Assembly: GCA_030917025.1 (NCBI GenBank)
Contig: JAUPVN010000008.1
Coordinates: 1 to 11,397, forward strand
Reading direction: 5' to 3'
Length of the DNA stretch: 11,397 bases
Origin: Patescibacteria group bacterium
GTDB taxonomy: Bacteria > Patescibacteriota > Saccharimonadia > Saccharimonadales > CAIOMD01
Part shown: positions 1-6,641 of the stretch, piece after piece
Layout: every line of letters starts with the position of its first letter
Numbering within the stretch: position 1 is the stretch's first letter
The notes under the pieces: generated by a model
What the model saw: only the letters and a program-made list of their open reading frames with translations
What the model was told of the DNA's origin: nothing
Databases searched by the model: none
Made by a program: the position numbers and the translations under genes

Positions 1-1033
1 TACCGGCGTTTGGCGATGTATGCCATTTGTTAATTGTGGTATCAAACTGCATGCCTGGGTCTGCACATTCCCATGTTGCTTGCGCAAATTGGCGCATTAA
101 ATCACGAGCTTTAACTGTTTTTACTGTAGAACCATCTCTAACAGCCCTAAGATCCCAATCTGCGTCATCTTCTACGGCTTGCATAAAGTCGTCTGTAACT
201 CTAACAGAATTATTAGCATTTTGGTATTGAACACTAAAGCTATCTTTACCATCAAAGCTCATATCAAAACCTGCTTCTAGCAATGCTTGAGCCTTTTTTT
301 CTTCGTGAGCTTTGCACCAAATAAACTCTTCTATATCTGGATGATCAATATTTAATATCACCATTTTAGCGGCACGCCTGGTTTTACCACCACTCTTTAT
401 AGTGCCCGCACTAGCGTCTGCACCACGCATAAAGCTTACTGGGCCACTAGCTTTACCGCCACTTGCGCTTAAACGTTCTTGGCTAGATCTAATTTTAGAA
501 AGATTAATACCAGAACCAGAACCACCCTTAAAAATCATGCCTTCTTCTACGTACCAGTTTAATATAGCAGGCATTGTGTCTTCTATACCTAAAATAAAAC
601 ATGCACTGGCTTGCTGTGCCCTAGTTGGTACACCAATATTAAACCAAACCGGCGAATTAAACGCTGCTCGCTGAGTAGCTAAAATATATTTAAGCTCTTC
701 TTTAAAAGCCTCTGCCTCTTTATCGTTAATAAAATAATCACCCTGCTTGCCAGCACGAGTAATAGTATCTGCAATTCTGTTAATTAATGTTTTAAAACTA
801 GCTTCTCTGCCCTCTTTACCAGGTGTGCCGGCAAAATATTTTTGGGCCACAATATTTACAGCGTTAAGAGACCAATCTGTAGGAAACTCAACCCCACGTT
901 GTTCAAAAAAAACTTCGCCCGTCATTGGGTTACTTATTTCTGAATCGTATTTTGTCCACTCTATGCTATCGTAAGCTTTTTGACCAGAGCGCGTAAAATA
1001 CCGCCCTAACCCTAAGGTTGCTGTTTTTCCCAT
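1..1033 (-). CDS. nrdJ: Class II (adenosylcobalamin-dependent) ribonucleotide reductase, N-terminal 344 residues, partial
   Basis: Reduces ribonucleotides to deoxyribonucleotides using a radical generated from adenosylcobalamin, so it needs no oxygen and no separate NrdB subunit. The gene runs off the left edge; 344 codons are visible. Family landmarks are NSPVWFN at 127-132, the SACFI segment with the expected redox cysteine C145, the glycine-rich GGSGSGINLSKIR at 170-182, SGPVSFMRGAD at 196-206, IKSGGKTRRAAKMV at 212-225 followed by DHPDIEEF, and GMQFDTTINKWH at 327-338. This block is typical of NrdJ. There is no N-terminal ATP-cone before the catalytic fold. The ATG at 1031-1033 is preceded by GAGGG with a 7-base spacer, which supports the start. 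It lies 178 bases downstream of nrdR on the same strand, so the two are probably co-transcribed and NrdR-controlled. The active-site and C-terminal cysteines lie outside the window. Confidence 0.93.
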   Translation of the reverse strand, partial: MGKTATLGLGRYFTRSGQKAYDSIEWTKYDSEISNPMTGEVFFEQRGVEFPTDWSLNAVNIVAQKYFAGTPGKEGREASFKTLINRIADTITRAGKQGDYFINDKEAEAFKEELKYILATQRAAFNSPVWFNIGVPTRAQQASACFILGIEDTMPAILNWYVEEGMIFKGGSGSGINLSKIRSSQERLSASGGKASGPVSFMRGADASAGTIKSGGKTRRAAKMVILNIDHPDIEEFIWCKAHEEKKAQALLEAGFDMSFDGKDSFSVQYQNANNSVRVTDDFMQAVEDDADWDLRAVRDGSTVKTVKARDLMRQFAQATWECADPGMQFDTTINKWHTSPNAG

Positions 1034-1095
1034 TTTTTTACCCTCACTTATTGTTATTTGATATGTTTGTTAAAGCTCGCCATAACGGTGTAGTT

Positions 1096-1115
1096 TTAGC
1101 CCTCCCCAGTGCTAA
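1096..1115 (-). other. Small stem-loop between nrdR and nrdJ
   Basis: On the minus strand TTAGC and GCTAA pair perfectly around a G-rich 10-base loop. The stem can extend to 8 positions with one A-G mismatch, leaving a GGGG tetraloop. No T-run follows, so it is not a normal intrinsic terminator. It sits about 60 bases before the nrdJ start codon and directly after the stop of a possible small reading frame. It may be a processing or stability element, or chance. Confidence 0.2.
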
Positions 1116-1117
1116 GA

Positions 1118-1261
1118 TTACTTTGGTGTTATGTCTTTAGCGTGCTTTGTACCATAGATTACTGCGCTAAATACGCCGTACACTACGCTGCAAAACAAAC
1201 CAACGGTTATGTTAAGATTTTGTTTGATCTTCTTGTTGCTTGTTTTTTCTAATTTGAGCAA
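1118..1261 (-). CDS. Possible 47-residue single-span membrane peptide, hypothetical
   Basis: I do not recognise this frame. It would start at a TTG (1259-1261) that has GAGG six bases upstream, overlap the last 50 bases of nrdR in another frame, and end in TAA at 1118-1120. The product would have a lysine-rich N-terminus (about residues 3-13), a hydrophobic stretch at 18-37 long enough for one membrane span, and a short basic tail. The frame fills much of the otherwise unexplained nrdR-nrdJ gap. Against it: a non-ATG start, small size, and an overlap with nrdR that could produce the open frame by chance. It is offered as a candidate only. Confidence 0.22.
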   Translation of the reverse strand: MLKLEKTSNKKIKQNLNITVGLFCSVVYGVFSAVIYGTKHAKDITPK

Positions 1262-1691
1262 GTTCGGCCTCAAAGCCCGTAATATCCTCAAACCGCCTAT
1301 AAACACTTGCAAACCTTACATATGCAACTTCTGATAGCTCGGCAAGCTCTTTCATAACTAGCTGGCCAACATCATGAGACGAAACCTCTGGCTCGCCCTG
1401 ATCTAGCAGTTGGTTTTCTATTCTAGATACAACCGCCTCTAGCTGCATGTTAGTAACAGATGTTTTTTCGCAGGCTCGGTGCAAACCACCAAGCAACTTG
1501 GCTCTATCAAACAACTCACGCGAATTATCGTGCTTTATAACAATAAGTTGCGGCCGCTCACGGCGTTCATAAGTAGTAAATCTAGCACCACACTTAGAGC
1601 ATTTTCGCCTACGTCTTATGGCGTCGCCGTCTGGTACTTCTCTTGATTCTATTACTTTTGTATCCGCAAAATTACATGTATAACACTTCAC
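1212..1691 (-). CDS. nrdR: NrdR transcriptional repressor of ribonucleotide reductase genes
   Basis: A 159-residue nucleotide-sensing repressor that binds paired NrdR boxes when dATP is high. The N-terminal zinc ribbon has C3-x2-C6 and C31-x2-C34 around the family segment DGDAIRRRRKCSKC, followed by FTTYER. The ATP-cone domain covers roughly residues 47-137, with KHDNSRELFDRAKLLGGLHRAC and the closing AYVRFASVYRRFEDI pattern. I chose the GTG at 1689-1691 because translation there begins directly at the zinc ribbon, as in the family, and AGGAAG lies just upstream. An in-frame ATG at 1725-1727 would add 12 residues not expected in NrdR. The C-terminal tail (from about 145) is charged and probably disordered. 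The next gene downstream is nrdJ, its expected target, and the promoter region carries box-like palindromes that imply autoregulation. Confidence 0.96.
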   Translation of the reverse strand: MKCYTCNFADTKVIESREVPDGDAIRRRRKCSKCGARFTTYERRERPQLIVIKHDNSRELFDRAKLLGGLHRACEKTSVTNMQLEAVVSRIENQLLDQGEPEVSSHDVGQLVMKELAELSEVAYVRFASVYRRFEDITGFEAELAQIRKNKQQEDQTKS

Positions 1692-1727
1692 GTTTCTTCC
1701 TAACCGTTTTTTAGCTTTAATGTACAA

Positions 1728-1743
1728 TCACCATATATGGTGT
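1728..1743 (-). promoter_or_regulatory. NrdR box 1 (proximal), putative
   Basis: The core CCATATATGG (1731-1740) is a perfect palindrome flanked by ACA and TGA on the minus strand. It matches the remembered NrdR-box consensus acaCwAtATaTwGwgt at 13 of 16 positions by eye. It lies just downstream of the expected nrdR transcription start. Confidence 0.6.
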
Positions 1744-1754
1744 GTATGTACCCT

Positions 1755-1783
1755 ATAATAGACCCATTATATAGCGTTTTCAA
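1755..1783 (-). promoter_or_regulatory. nrdR(-nrdJ) promoter, sigma-70-like
   Basis: On the minus strand, TTGAAA (1778-1783) and TATTAT (1755-1760) are separated by 17 bases. Transcription would start near 1748, giving a leader of about 57 bases before the nrdR GTG. The two NrdR-box-like palindromes overlap the spacer and the start region. Confidence 0.6.
1762..1777 (-). promoter_or_regulatory. NrdR box 2 (distal), putative
   Basis: On the minus strand the core CTATATAATG (1765-1774) matches the NrdR-box consensus at 13 of 16 positions over the full 16 bases. It lies between the -35 and -10 hexamers, where bound repressor would block polymerase. Its centre is 34 bases from that of box 1, slightly more than the roughly 31-32 usual for paired boxes. 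Confidence 0.5.
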
Positions 1784-1821
1784 GTCTTTTTTGTGGTAAT
1801 TTATTACACACCCGCATACGG

Positions 1822-3240
1822 CTACTTATCTTTGTCTTCTTCTGGTTCTTTATTATCTGAAGATTTCTTACGGCGAGTAAAGCGGCGCAAAAAAGATGGT
1901 TTATCAAAATCTTCATCGGTTTTTTGATCGGCATCAAATGTCCAAATATTTGGCACTGGCTTGTCGTCTCCAAAATCACTAGCAGTATCGTGCTGGTCGT
2001 TATCATCATTTAGGTTAATATCTTTAATGTCATCGTCTGTCATGGTTTTTGTATCTGTAACAGTCTCTAGGCGCTTAGCGCTATCATCTGTTTTATCTTC
2101 TTTATTCTGATCTGCAGATTGAGTTTCTTGGCCACTGGTATCTGATTTTGTGTCTTCACCTTGGTTAGATGATTGAGTTTGCAAAGATTCTTCATCGTCT
2201 TTTTCTGTATCTACATCACTAGTAGTTGAAACTGGCGTTGGCTCTGGGCCATTTGTTTCGCGCACCCTAGACCTGTTAGCAAAATAAGAGGCTTCAAACC
2301 CAGTGGCAACAACAGTAATAATAACTTCGTTCTCTAGTTCTGGGTCTATAGTAGCACCAAAAATAATGTTAGCATCTGGGTCTACTGCACCTGTAATTGT
2401 TTCGGCAGCGGCATTAATTTCGTGCATAGACATGTCTAAGCCGCCTATAACGTTAAATAGTATGCCCCTGGCTCCATCTATTGATACTTCTAGTAACGGC
2501 GATTCTATGGCCTGGTGAGCGGCCTCAACGGCTCTATCATCACCACTAGCCCGCCCAATGCCCATAAGAGCAGATCCTGCATTGCTCATTACGGCCTTAA
2601 CGTCGGCAAAGTCTAAGTTTATTAAACCGTGCACCGTAATTAAATCTGATATACCTTGCACACCTTGGCGTAATACATCATCTGCAACTTTAAAAGCATC
2701 TAATAAAGGAGTTTTTCTATCTATTGTTTGTAATAACCTATCATTAGGAACAGTTATAAGTGTATCTACGTTATCGCGCAGTTGCGAAATAGCATATTCT
2801 GCGTTACGACGGCGCTTTTCGCCCTCAAAAGCAAATGGCCTAGTTGCAAAACCAACCACTAAGGCGCCTTGTTCTTTGGCAATTTTTGCTACCACATGGC
2901 CCGCTCCACTACCAGTACCGCCACCAGCACCAATAGTAACAAACACCATATCTGCGCCCTCTAATACTTTTTTAATATCATCTTTAGATACATTGGCGGC
3001 CTGTTCACCAACCTGAGGATCCGCCCCCGCTCCTAAACCCTTTGTGGTGTCGCCACCTATATGTAGTTTTGTTGGAGCTTTAGAATGATGGATTGCTTGA
3101 GCATCGGTGTTAATTGCAATAAATTCAACACCCTTTACACCCGCCTCTATCATTCTATTAATAGCAGCGCCACCGGCGCCACCAACACCTGCTACCTTTA
3201 TTCGGGCAAATGTTTCTATTTCTGGAGTTACTTGTGGCAT
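1822..3240 (-). CDS. ftsZ: Cell division GTPase FtsZ
   Basis: A 472-residue tubulin homologue that polymerises at mid-cell into the division ring. The GTPase core (about 10-320) has the N-terminal VAGVGGAGGAAINRM loop, the tubulin signature GAGGGTGSG at 104-112, PNDRLL at 165-170, the catalytic T7 loop NLDFADVKAVM at 208-218 and ASGDDRAVEAA at 231-241. A very acidic, D/E/S/T/Q-rich linker of about 127 residues follows (321-447). Next comes the conserved C-terminal peptide, KPSFLRRF around 447-454, which binds FtsA. Unusually, about 18 charged residues extend beyond it. ATG is at 3238-3240, with an in-frame TAA 9 bases upstream that rules out an earlier start. The nearest Shine-Dalgarno-like AAAGGA is 14 bases upstream, rather far. 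The gene follows ftsA on the same strand with its own promoter in the 124-base gap. Confidence 0.98.
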   Translation of the reverse strand: MPQVTPEIETFARIKVAGVGGAGGAAINRMIEAGVKGVEFIAINTDAQAIHHSKAPTKLHIGGDTTKGLGAGADPQVGEQAANVSKDDIKKVLEGADMVFVTIGAGGGTGSGAGHVVAKIAKEQGALVVGFATRPFAFEGEKRRRNAEYAISQLRDNVDTLITVPNDRLLQTIDRKTPLLDAFKVADDVLRQGVQGISDLITVHGLINLDFADVKAVMSNAGSALMGIGRASGDDRAVEAAHQAIESPLLEVSIDGARGILFNVIGGLDMSMHEINAAAETITGAVDPDANIIFGATIDPELENEVIITVVATGFEASYFANRSRVRETNGPEPTPVSTTSDVDTEKDDEESLQTQSSNQGEDTKSDTSGQETQSADQNKEDKTDDSAKRLETVTDTKTMTDDDIKDINLNDDNDQHDTASDFGDDKPVPNIWTFDADQKTDEDFDKPSFLRRFTRRKKSSDNKEPEEDKDK

Positions 3241-3280
3241 AGTATTATGTTATATCCTTTCAAGATAATTACGCAGTGTT

Positions 3281-3294
3281 AGTACTATTGTACT
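3281..3294. repeat. Inverted repeat AGTAC-TATT-GTACT over the ftsZ -10 region
   Basis: Two 5-base arms, AGTAC and GTACT, flank four bases and overlap the predicted ftsZ -10 hexamer at 3287-3292. It could be a repressor site, but arms this short occur by chance. Confidence 0.2.
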
Positions 3295-3315
3295 TGTCAC
3301 ACAAATTGTATTCAA
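3287..3315 (-). promoter_or_regulatory. ftsZ promoter, sigma-70-like
   Basis: On the minus strand, TTGAAT (3310-3315) and TACAAT (3287-3292) are separated by 17 bases in the ftsA-ftsZ gap. The start would be near 3280, giving a leader of about 40 bases that includes AAAGGA. This would allow ftsZ to be transcribed independently of ftsA, in addition to any read-through. Confidence 0.55.
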
Positions 3316-3364
3316 GCACTGTTTTATAAAAAACCCTGCCTACCATAATTATGAACAACCAAAA

Positions 3365-4594
3365 TTACTTAAAAAGCGTGTTTTTAATTTTTGTGAACAG
3401 GCCATTTGCTCCGAGTACTTTTTGTGAACTTGTTGGAGATGCCTCTAGCCCCAAGATACCATCTAGCATCATTAGCCCAATTACACTTGCGTATTCGCTA
3501 TCGTTAACGTTATCTGCCACACCACCAATATGTTGCAAAGCCCCAATACGAGTGTGCAATTCTAGTGGCTCTTGCGCAAATTTTGCTAACCCTGGTGTTT
3601 TAGCAACCCCGCCAACAAAAACAACTCCCCCTGGTAAACGCTTAGATTTTTTTACTTTTGCAAAAACTTTATCTATTTCTTCTAGCAGTTCTTCAAAACG
3701 AGGCACCAAAATATCGTAAATACGAGCAGTATCAAAGATATATTCAGATTTTTCGTGCGTTACCTTAACCTTACGCGATACAGCAGACGCCGGATCAAGC
3801 GAGCCATATGCAACTTTTACCTTTTCTGCTACCTCTAAATCTGTTTTAAGGCCAATTGCTAAATCATTTGTAACGTTTTGGCCACCAATAGGTAATACTG
3901 CCACTGCATAAATTTCGCCATCTTCTACAATTGCAATATTTGTAGTTCCAGCCCCAATATCTACAATAGCCGTACCAGATTCTCTTTGTTTACGCGTTAA
4001 AATAACCTCGCTTGCAGCCACAGAAGAAACTGTTCTGCCCATAATACCAATTTGAGCATCAGACAGTGCTTGTTCTACTGCTCTAATTGTTTGTACGCCA
4101 GCAGTTACCACTAGAGTATCTACCTCTAGCCTAACACCCTGCATACCAACCGGATCTTTTATATTGTCTTGGCCATCTACTCTATAATTCTTAGCAAATA
4201 CCTGCACAATCTCGCGGTTTTGGGGCATGTTTATTACTGTTGCTTGCTCTTCTACACGCTCTCTATCAGAATCTGTAATTATTCTATCTTGGCTATTGGT
4301 AGATATCATACCGGTAGAAGATTGAGACTGCACACTAGCGCCATTCATATTTATAGTTGCAGAATTTACTCTAACGCCCGCCATTCTTTCGGCGGCACCA
4401 ACTGCCTCTGTAATTGCCTTAGCTACCTCATCGGGGTGAGCAATATAACCTTTTCGCATTCCCTCGTTTTCGGCAGATCCAACACCAATCACAGCAATGC
4501 TTACATCTGGGTTGTTTGTTTCTGGCATACCTATGGCACATCTTACTTTAGAGGTACCAATATCTAAGCCAATAAAGTACGGCTGCTTTTGCAT
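3365..4594 (-). CDS. ftsA: Cell division protein FtsA, actin-like membrane anchor of the Z ring
   Basis: A 409-residue actin/Hsp70-fold ATPase that tethers FtsZ filaments to the membrane and recruits later division proteins. Visible motifs are phosphate-1 GLDIGTSKV at 9-17, phosphate-2 IVDIGAGTTNIAIVEDGEI at 210-228 and the adenosine-binding VVFVGGVAKTPGL at 324-336. The region between phosphate-1 and about residue 180 fits the FtsA-specific 1C (SHS2) insertion. The last 12 residues, GLFTKIKNTLFK, form the expected amphipathic membrane-targeting helix. Length is normal for the family. The ATG at 4592-4594 has no Shine-Dalgarno sequence, and a promoter -10 ends only 8 bases upstream, so the mRNA may be leaderless. 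ftsZ follows downstream. No other division or cell-wall cluster genes are adjacent here, unlike in many bacteria. Confidence 0.97.
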   Translation of the reverse strand: MQKQPYFIGLDIGTSKVRCAIGMPETNNPDVSIAVIGVGSAENEGMRKGYIAHPDEVAKAITEAVGAAERMAGVRVNSATINMNGASVQSQSSTGMISTNSQDRIITDSDRERVEEQATVINMPQNREIVQVFAKNYRVDGQDNIKDPVGMQGVRLEVDTLVVTAGVQTIRAVEQALSDAQIGIMGRTVSSVAASEVILTRKQRESGTAIVDIGAGTTNIAIVEDGEIYAVAVLPIGGQNVTNDLAIGLKTDLEVAEKVKVAYGSLDPASAVSRKVKVTHEKSEYIFDTARIYDILVPRFEELLEEIDKVFAKVKKSKRLPGGVVFVGGVAKTPGLAKFAQEPLELHTRIGALQHIGGVADNVNDSEYASVIGLMMLDGILGLEASPTSSQKVLGANGLFTKIKNTLFK

Positions 4595-4601
4595 ACTTGT
4601 A

Positions 4602-4631
4602 AGTATAACGCTAGTGCTGCATTATGAGCAA
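4602..4631 (-). promoter_or_regulatory. ftsA promoter, probably producing leaderless mRNA
   Basis: On the minus strand, TTGCTC (4626-4631) and TATACT (4602-4607) are separated by 18 bases. The -10 ends 7 bases before the ATG, so transcription would begin at or one base before the start codon. The lack of a Shine-Dalgarno sequence agrees. Confidence 0.5.
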
Positions 4632-4674
4632 CCCAAAAAGCATATCAAAAGCAAATTTTATAATTATTTAATAC

Positions 4675-5430
4675 TTATATTCTAGTTAAAACTTCGGAGC
4701 CATCATCGGTAATTAAAACCGTATCTTCAAAATGAGCAGATAAGCTACCGTCTTTAGTAAGTACCGTCCAGCCATCTGGCGCGGTATAAACAGCATCTGC
4801 GCCCAATGTAGACATAGGTTCTATTGCTATTGTCATGCCACTTAAAAGCTTCATGCCAGTATTAGCTCTGCCATAGTTTGGGATATTTGGGTCTTCGTGT
4901 AGCTGATGCCCGGTGCCGTGCCCAACCAAATCTTTTACAATTCCAAAACCAAACTGTTCCATTTCTGCCTGTACGGCCGCAGAAATCGTTCCAACCCTAA
5001 CACCATTTTTTAGTTGCTGTATACCAGATTGCAAAGCTTGCTCTGTGCCATTTACAAGCTTAATATTACTTTTAACAGGTTTTGCACCGTCTACAATGCT
5101 ACTACGTGCAGCATCTGTTATCATCCCTTTATAGGTAACACCAAAGTCATAGCTAACAATGTCTCCTGCCTGCAGTGCGTATTTACCGGGTATACCATGA
5201 ACAACTTGGCTATTAACAGATATACAAATAACATCCGGAAACCCACCATAACCCAAAAATGTTGGTTTTCCACCTAGGGCCTTTAACTCTTTAGCAGCCA
5301 TATTAGCTAACTCTTTTGTTGTAATATCTACAACAATATTATTTTTAACCAATTCTAATATTGTGGCTAGCATGCGGCCACTTTCGCGCTGAGCATCTAA
5401 TTCTGTAGCAGTTTTAACTTTGGTAATCAC
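4675..5430 (-). CDS. map: Methionine aminopeptidase, type I
   Basis: A 251-residue metalloenzyme that removes the N-terminal methionine from new proteins after deformylation. All expected residues are visible: H78 in VVHGIPG, metal ligands D95 (SYDFG) and D106 (ITDAA), H171 in VGHGTGH, E204 in AIEPM and E235 in AHFEDT. The spacing closely matches the E. coli enzyme as I remember it. There is no N-terminal zinc-finger extension. The start is a GTG at 5428-5430 sharing GTGA with the adk stop (4-base overlap). With no Shine-Dalgarno sequence, translation most likely depends on reinitiation after adk. It is the last gene of the rpsU-yqeY-adk-map run; an 80-base gap with the ftsA promoter follows. 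Confidence 0.97.
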   Translation of the reverse strand: MITKVKTATELDAQRESGRMLATILELVKNNIVVDITTKELANMAAKELKALGGKPTFLGYGGFPDVICISVNSQVVHGIPGKYALQAGDIVSYDFGVTYKGMITDAARSSIVDGAKPVKSNIKLVNGTEQALQSGIQQLKNGVRVGTISAAVQAEMEQFGFGIVKDLVGHGTGHQLHEDPNIPNYGRANTGMKLLSGMTIAIEPMSTLGADAVYTAPDGWTVLTKDGSLSAHFEDTVLITDDGSEVLTRI

Positions 5431-5975
5431 AACTTAACGCCAATGTTAACAAGCGTGTTATATATGTGTTTATGAATTTCTTCTGGCAGCTGTTCGCCAT
5501 CTATCTCTAGCACAGGGATGTCTTGATCGGCTATATACTTTAGCGTAGGTTCAACCTCGTTTCTAAATTCTTCAAACCGTTTTGTAATGGCCTGAACGCT
5601 ATCGTCGCTTCTGCCCCTGGCTATCATTCTGTCTTTAACGGTTTGCTCTTTGGCAACTAGGTGAACAGCTGCCTCAATACTATCACCCAATAATGGCAAA
5701 TTTTTTATTAACCATTTTGCTTGTCCAACACGCCTAGGAAACCCGTCTAAAATAATTTTATGATCTGGCAGTTGCTCTTTAAGCTCTTGCTCTAGTAACC
5801 CCATCGTAACTTCGTCGCTTACTAATTTACCGGTTTTTATATATTCTGCCATTTCTTTGGCCATTTTATCTCTAAATAACTGGCCCATAGATATCCATGT
5901 TCGGCCTGTTTTATCTACCAATAATTGGCTTTGAGTACTTTTACCAGACCCAGCAACTCCAAAAATTAAGATCAT
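5427..5975 (-). CDS. adk: Adenylate kinase, short-LID form
   Basis: A 182-residue cytosolic P-loop kinase that interconverts ATP + AMP and 2 ADP. The Walker A loop GVAGSGKST is at 6-14. The nucleotide-monophosphate site includes ISMGQLFR (28-35, with R35) and LDGFPRR (76-82). The LID arginines lie in MIARGRSDD (117-125), followed by R133. The LID is the short type without the zinc-binding cysteines of long adenylate kinases, which explains the length below the usual 210-220. A related UMP/CMP kinase specificity cannot be excluded by eye, but the adk-map pairing favours adenylate kinase. The ATG at 5973-5975 has a strong AAGGAGAG (5983-5990), located inside the last codons of yqeY, with a 7-base spacer. 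It ends in TGA, which overlaps the map start. Confidence 0.92.
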   Translation of the reverse strand: MILIFGVAGSGKSTQSQLLVDKTGRTWISMGQLFRDKMAKEMAEYIKTGKLVSDEVTMGLLEQELKEQLPDHKIILDGFPRRVGQAKWLIKNLPLLGDSIEAAVHLVAKEQTVKDRMIARGRSDDSVQAITKRFEEFRNEVEPTLKYIADQDIPVLEIDGEQLPEEIHKHIYNTLVNIGVKL

Positions 5976-5979
5976 TTAA

Positions 5980-6417
5980 TTACTCTCCTTTAGATAAATA
6001 CTGTTTTAACCTATCTGCAACCATTTTACCATCTGCATTACCCTTAGCAGCTTGCATTACCTTGGGCATAATAGACCCAAAATTAGTATCTGTTGTTGTT
6101 TTTGCAACACTTATAATCAAATCATCCACTTGTTCTTGTGTAAGTTGAGCCGGTGCATATTGGCTTAATAATTGACGTTCGTATTCTTCTTGTGCTGCCT
6201 GTTCTGGGCGATCATTATTAGCATACATGTCACGAGCCTCTATGCGCCTTTTAATCTCTTTTTTAACAACACTTATAGCCTGTTCATCTGTTAGGCTGTT
6301 TGCATTTGCTATTTTGGCATTCTTAAGACTACTAAGTAACATCCTTAGCGTAGAGGTAGCTTGCTTATCTCCTGATTTCAACGCGCTTTTCAGATCGTTC
6401 TGTACGCGCTCTATCAT
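5980..6417 (-). CDS. yqeY: GatB/YqeY family protein
   Basis: A 145-residue helical protein resembling the C-terminal tRNA-contacting part of GatB of the Asp/Glu-tRNA amidotransferase, but standing alone. Its cellular role is not established; a link to tRNA or aminoacyl-tRNA handling is inference from the fold. Family features include the N-terminal segment with STLRMLLSSLKNAKI at 22-36, a central IKRRIEARDMY at 54-64, SQYAPAQLTQEQ around 85-96 and the C-terminal FGSIMPKVMQAAKGNADGKMVADRLKQ region. The ATG shares its first base with the rpsU stop (TAATG), so translation is probably coupled. rpsU next to yqeY is a common bacterial pairing. The adk Shine-Dalgarno sequence is embedded in its last codons. 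Confidence 0.93.
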   Translation of the reverse strand: MIERVQNDLKSALKSGDKQATSTLRMLLSSLKNAKIANANSLTDEQAISVVKKEIKRRIEARDMYANNDRPEQAAQEEYERQLLSQYAPAQLTQEQVDDLIISVAKTTTDTNFGSIMPKVMQAAKGNADGKMVADRLKQYLSKGE

Positions 6418-6632
6418 TATCTAAGACCTAATTTAGCTCTTTTAGCCTTTTGAGCTTTTCGTTCGTTTCTAATTATTGCCTTTGTTCGGCGATCTCGCTT
6501 ACTAATTGGTTTTTCAAAATACTGCAACTGTTTAACGGTGGCAAGTGTGCCAGCCTGTTGCACTTTTCTGTTAAAACGACGAATAAGCCCTTCTACTGAC
6601 TCTCTGGTGTCTTTCTTAAAAACTGATATCAT
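6417..6632 (-). CDS. rpsU: 30S ribosomal protein bS21
   Basis: A 71-residue, strongly basic small-subunit protein that sits near the anti-Shine-Dalgarno end of 16S rRNA and aids initiation. The family pattern is clear: ESVEGLIRRFNRKVQQAG at 11-28, the YFEKPISKRDRR block at 38-49, and a K/R-rich C-terminal helix. The ATG at 6630-6632 has no Shine-Dalgarno sequence. A promoter -10 ends 9 bases upstream, so the leader would be only about 3 bases. It heads the rpsU-yqeY-adk-map run and overlaps the yqeY start by one base. Confidence 0.96.
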   Translation of the reverse strand: MISVFKKDTRESVEGLIRRFNRKVQQAGTLATVKQLQYFEKPISKRDRRTKAIIRNERKAQKAKRAKLGLR

Positions 6633-6641
6633 ACAAATTTT

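Noticed and set aside
1034..1211. Cobalamin riboswitch before nrdJ
   Set aside because: A B12 riboswitch would suit this gene, but the 178-base gap lacks a recognisable B12-box-like segment and the multi-stem layout. Only one small hairpin is seen.
1692..1727. Upstream ATG extension of nrdR by 12 residues
   Set aside because: NrdR proteins begin at the zinc ribbon. The GTG at 1689-1691 has its own AGGAAG, and the extension would not resemble any family sequence.
1796..1807. GTAAT-TT-ATTAC hairpin after ftsZ as a terminator
   Set aside because: The stem is AT-only with a 2-base loop. On the minus strand it is followed by an A-run rather than a T-run.
2558..3016. Open plus-strand frame of 152 codons opposite ftsZ
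   Set aside because: It lies wholly antisense to the conserved FtsZ GTPase core and its translation shows no family pattern. It is a shadow of the ftsZ codon bias.
3344..3353. CATAATTATG palindrome and the nearby T-run after ftsA as a terminator
   Set aside because: The palindrome has no loop, and the T-run is separated from it by about ten bases, so no stable terminator hairpin forms.
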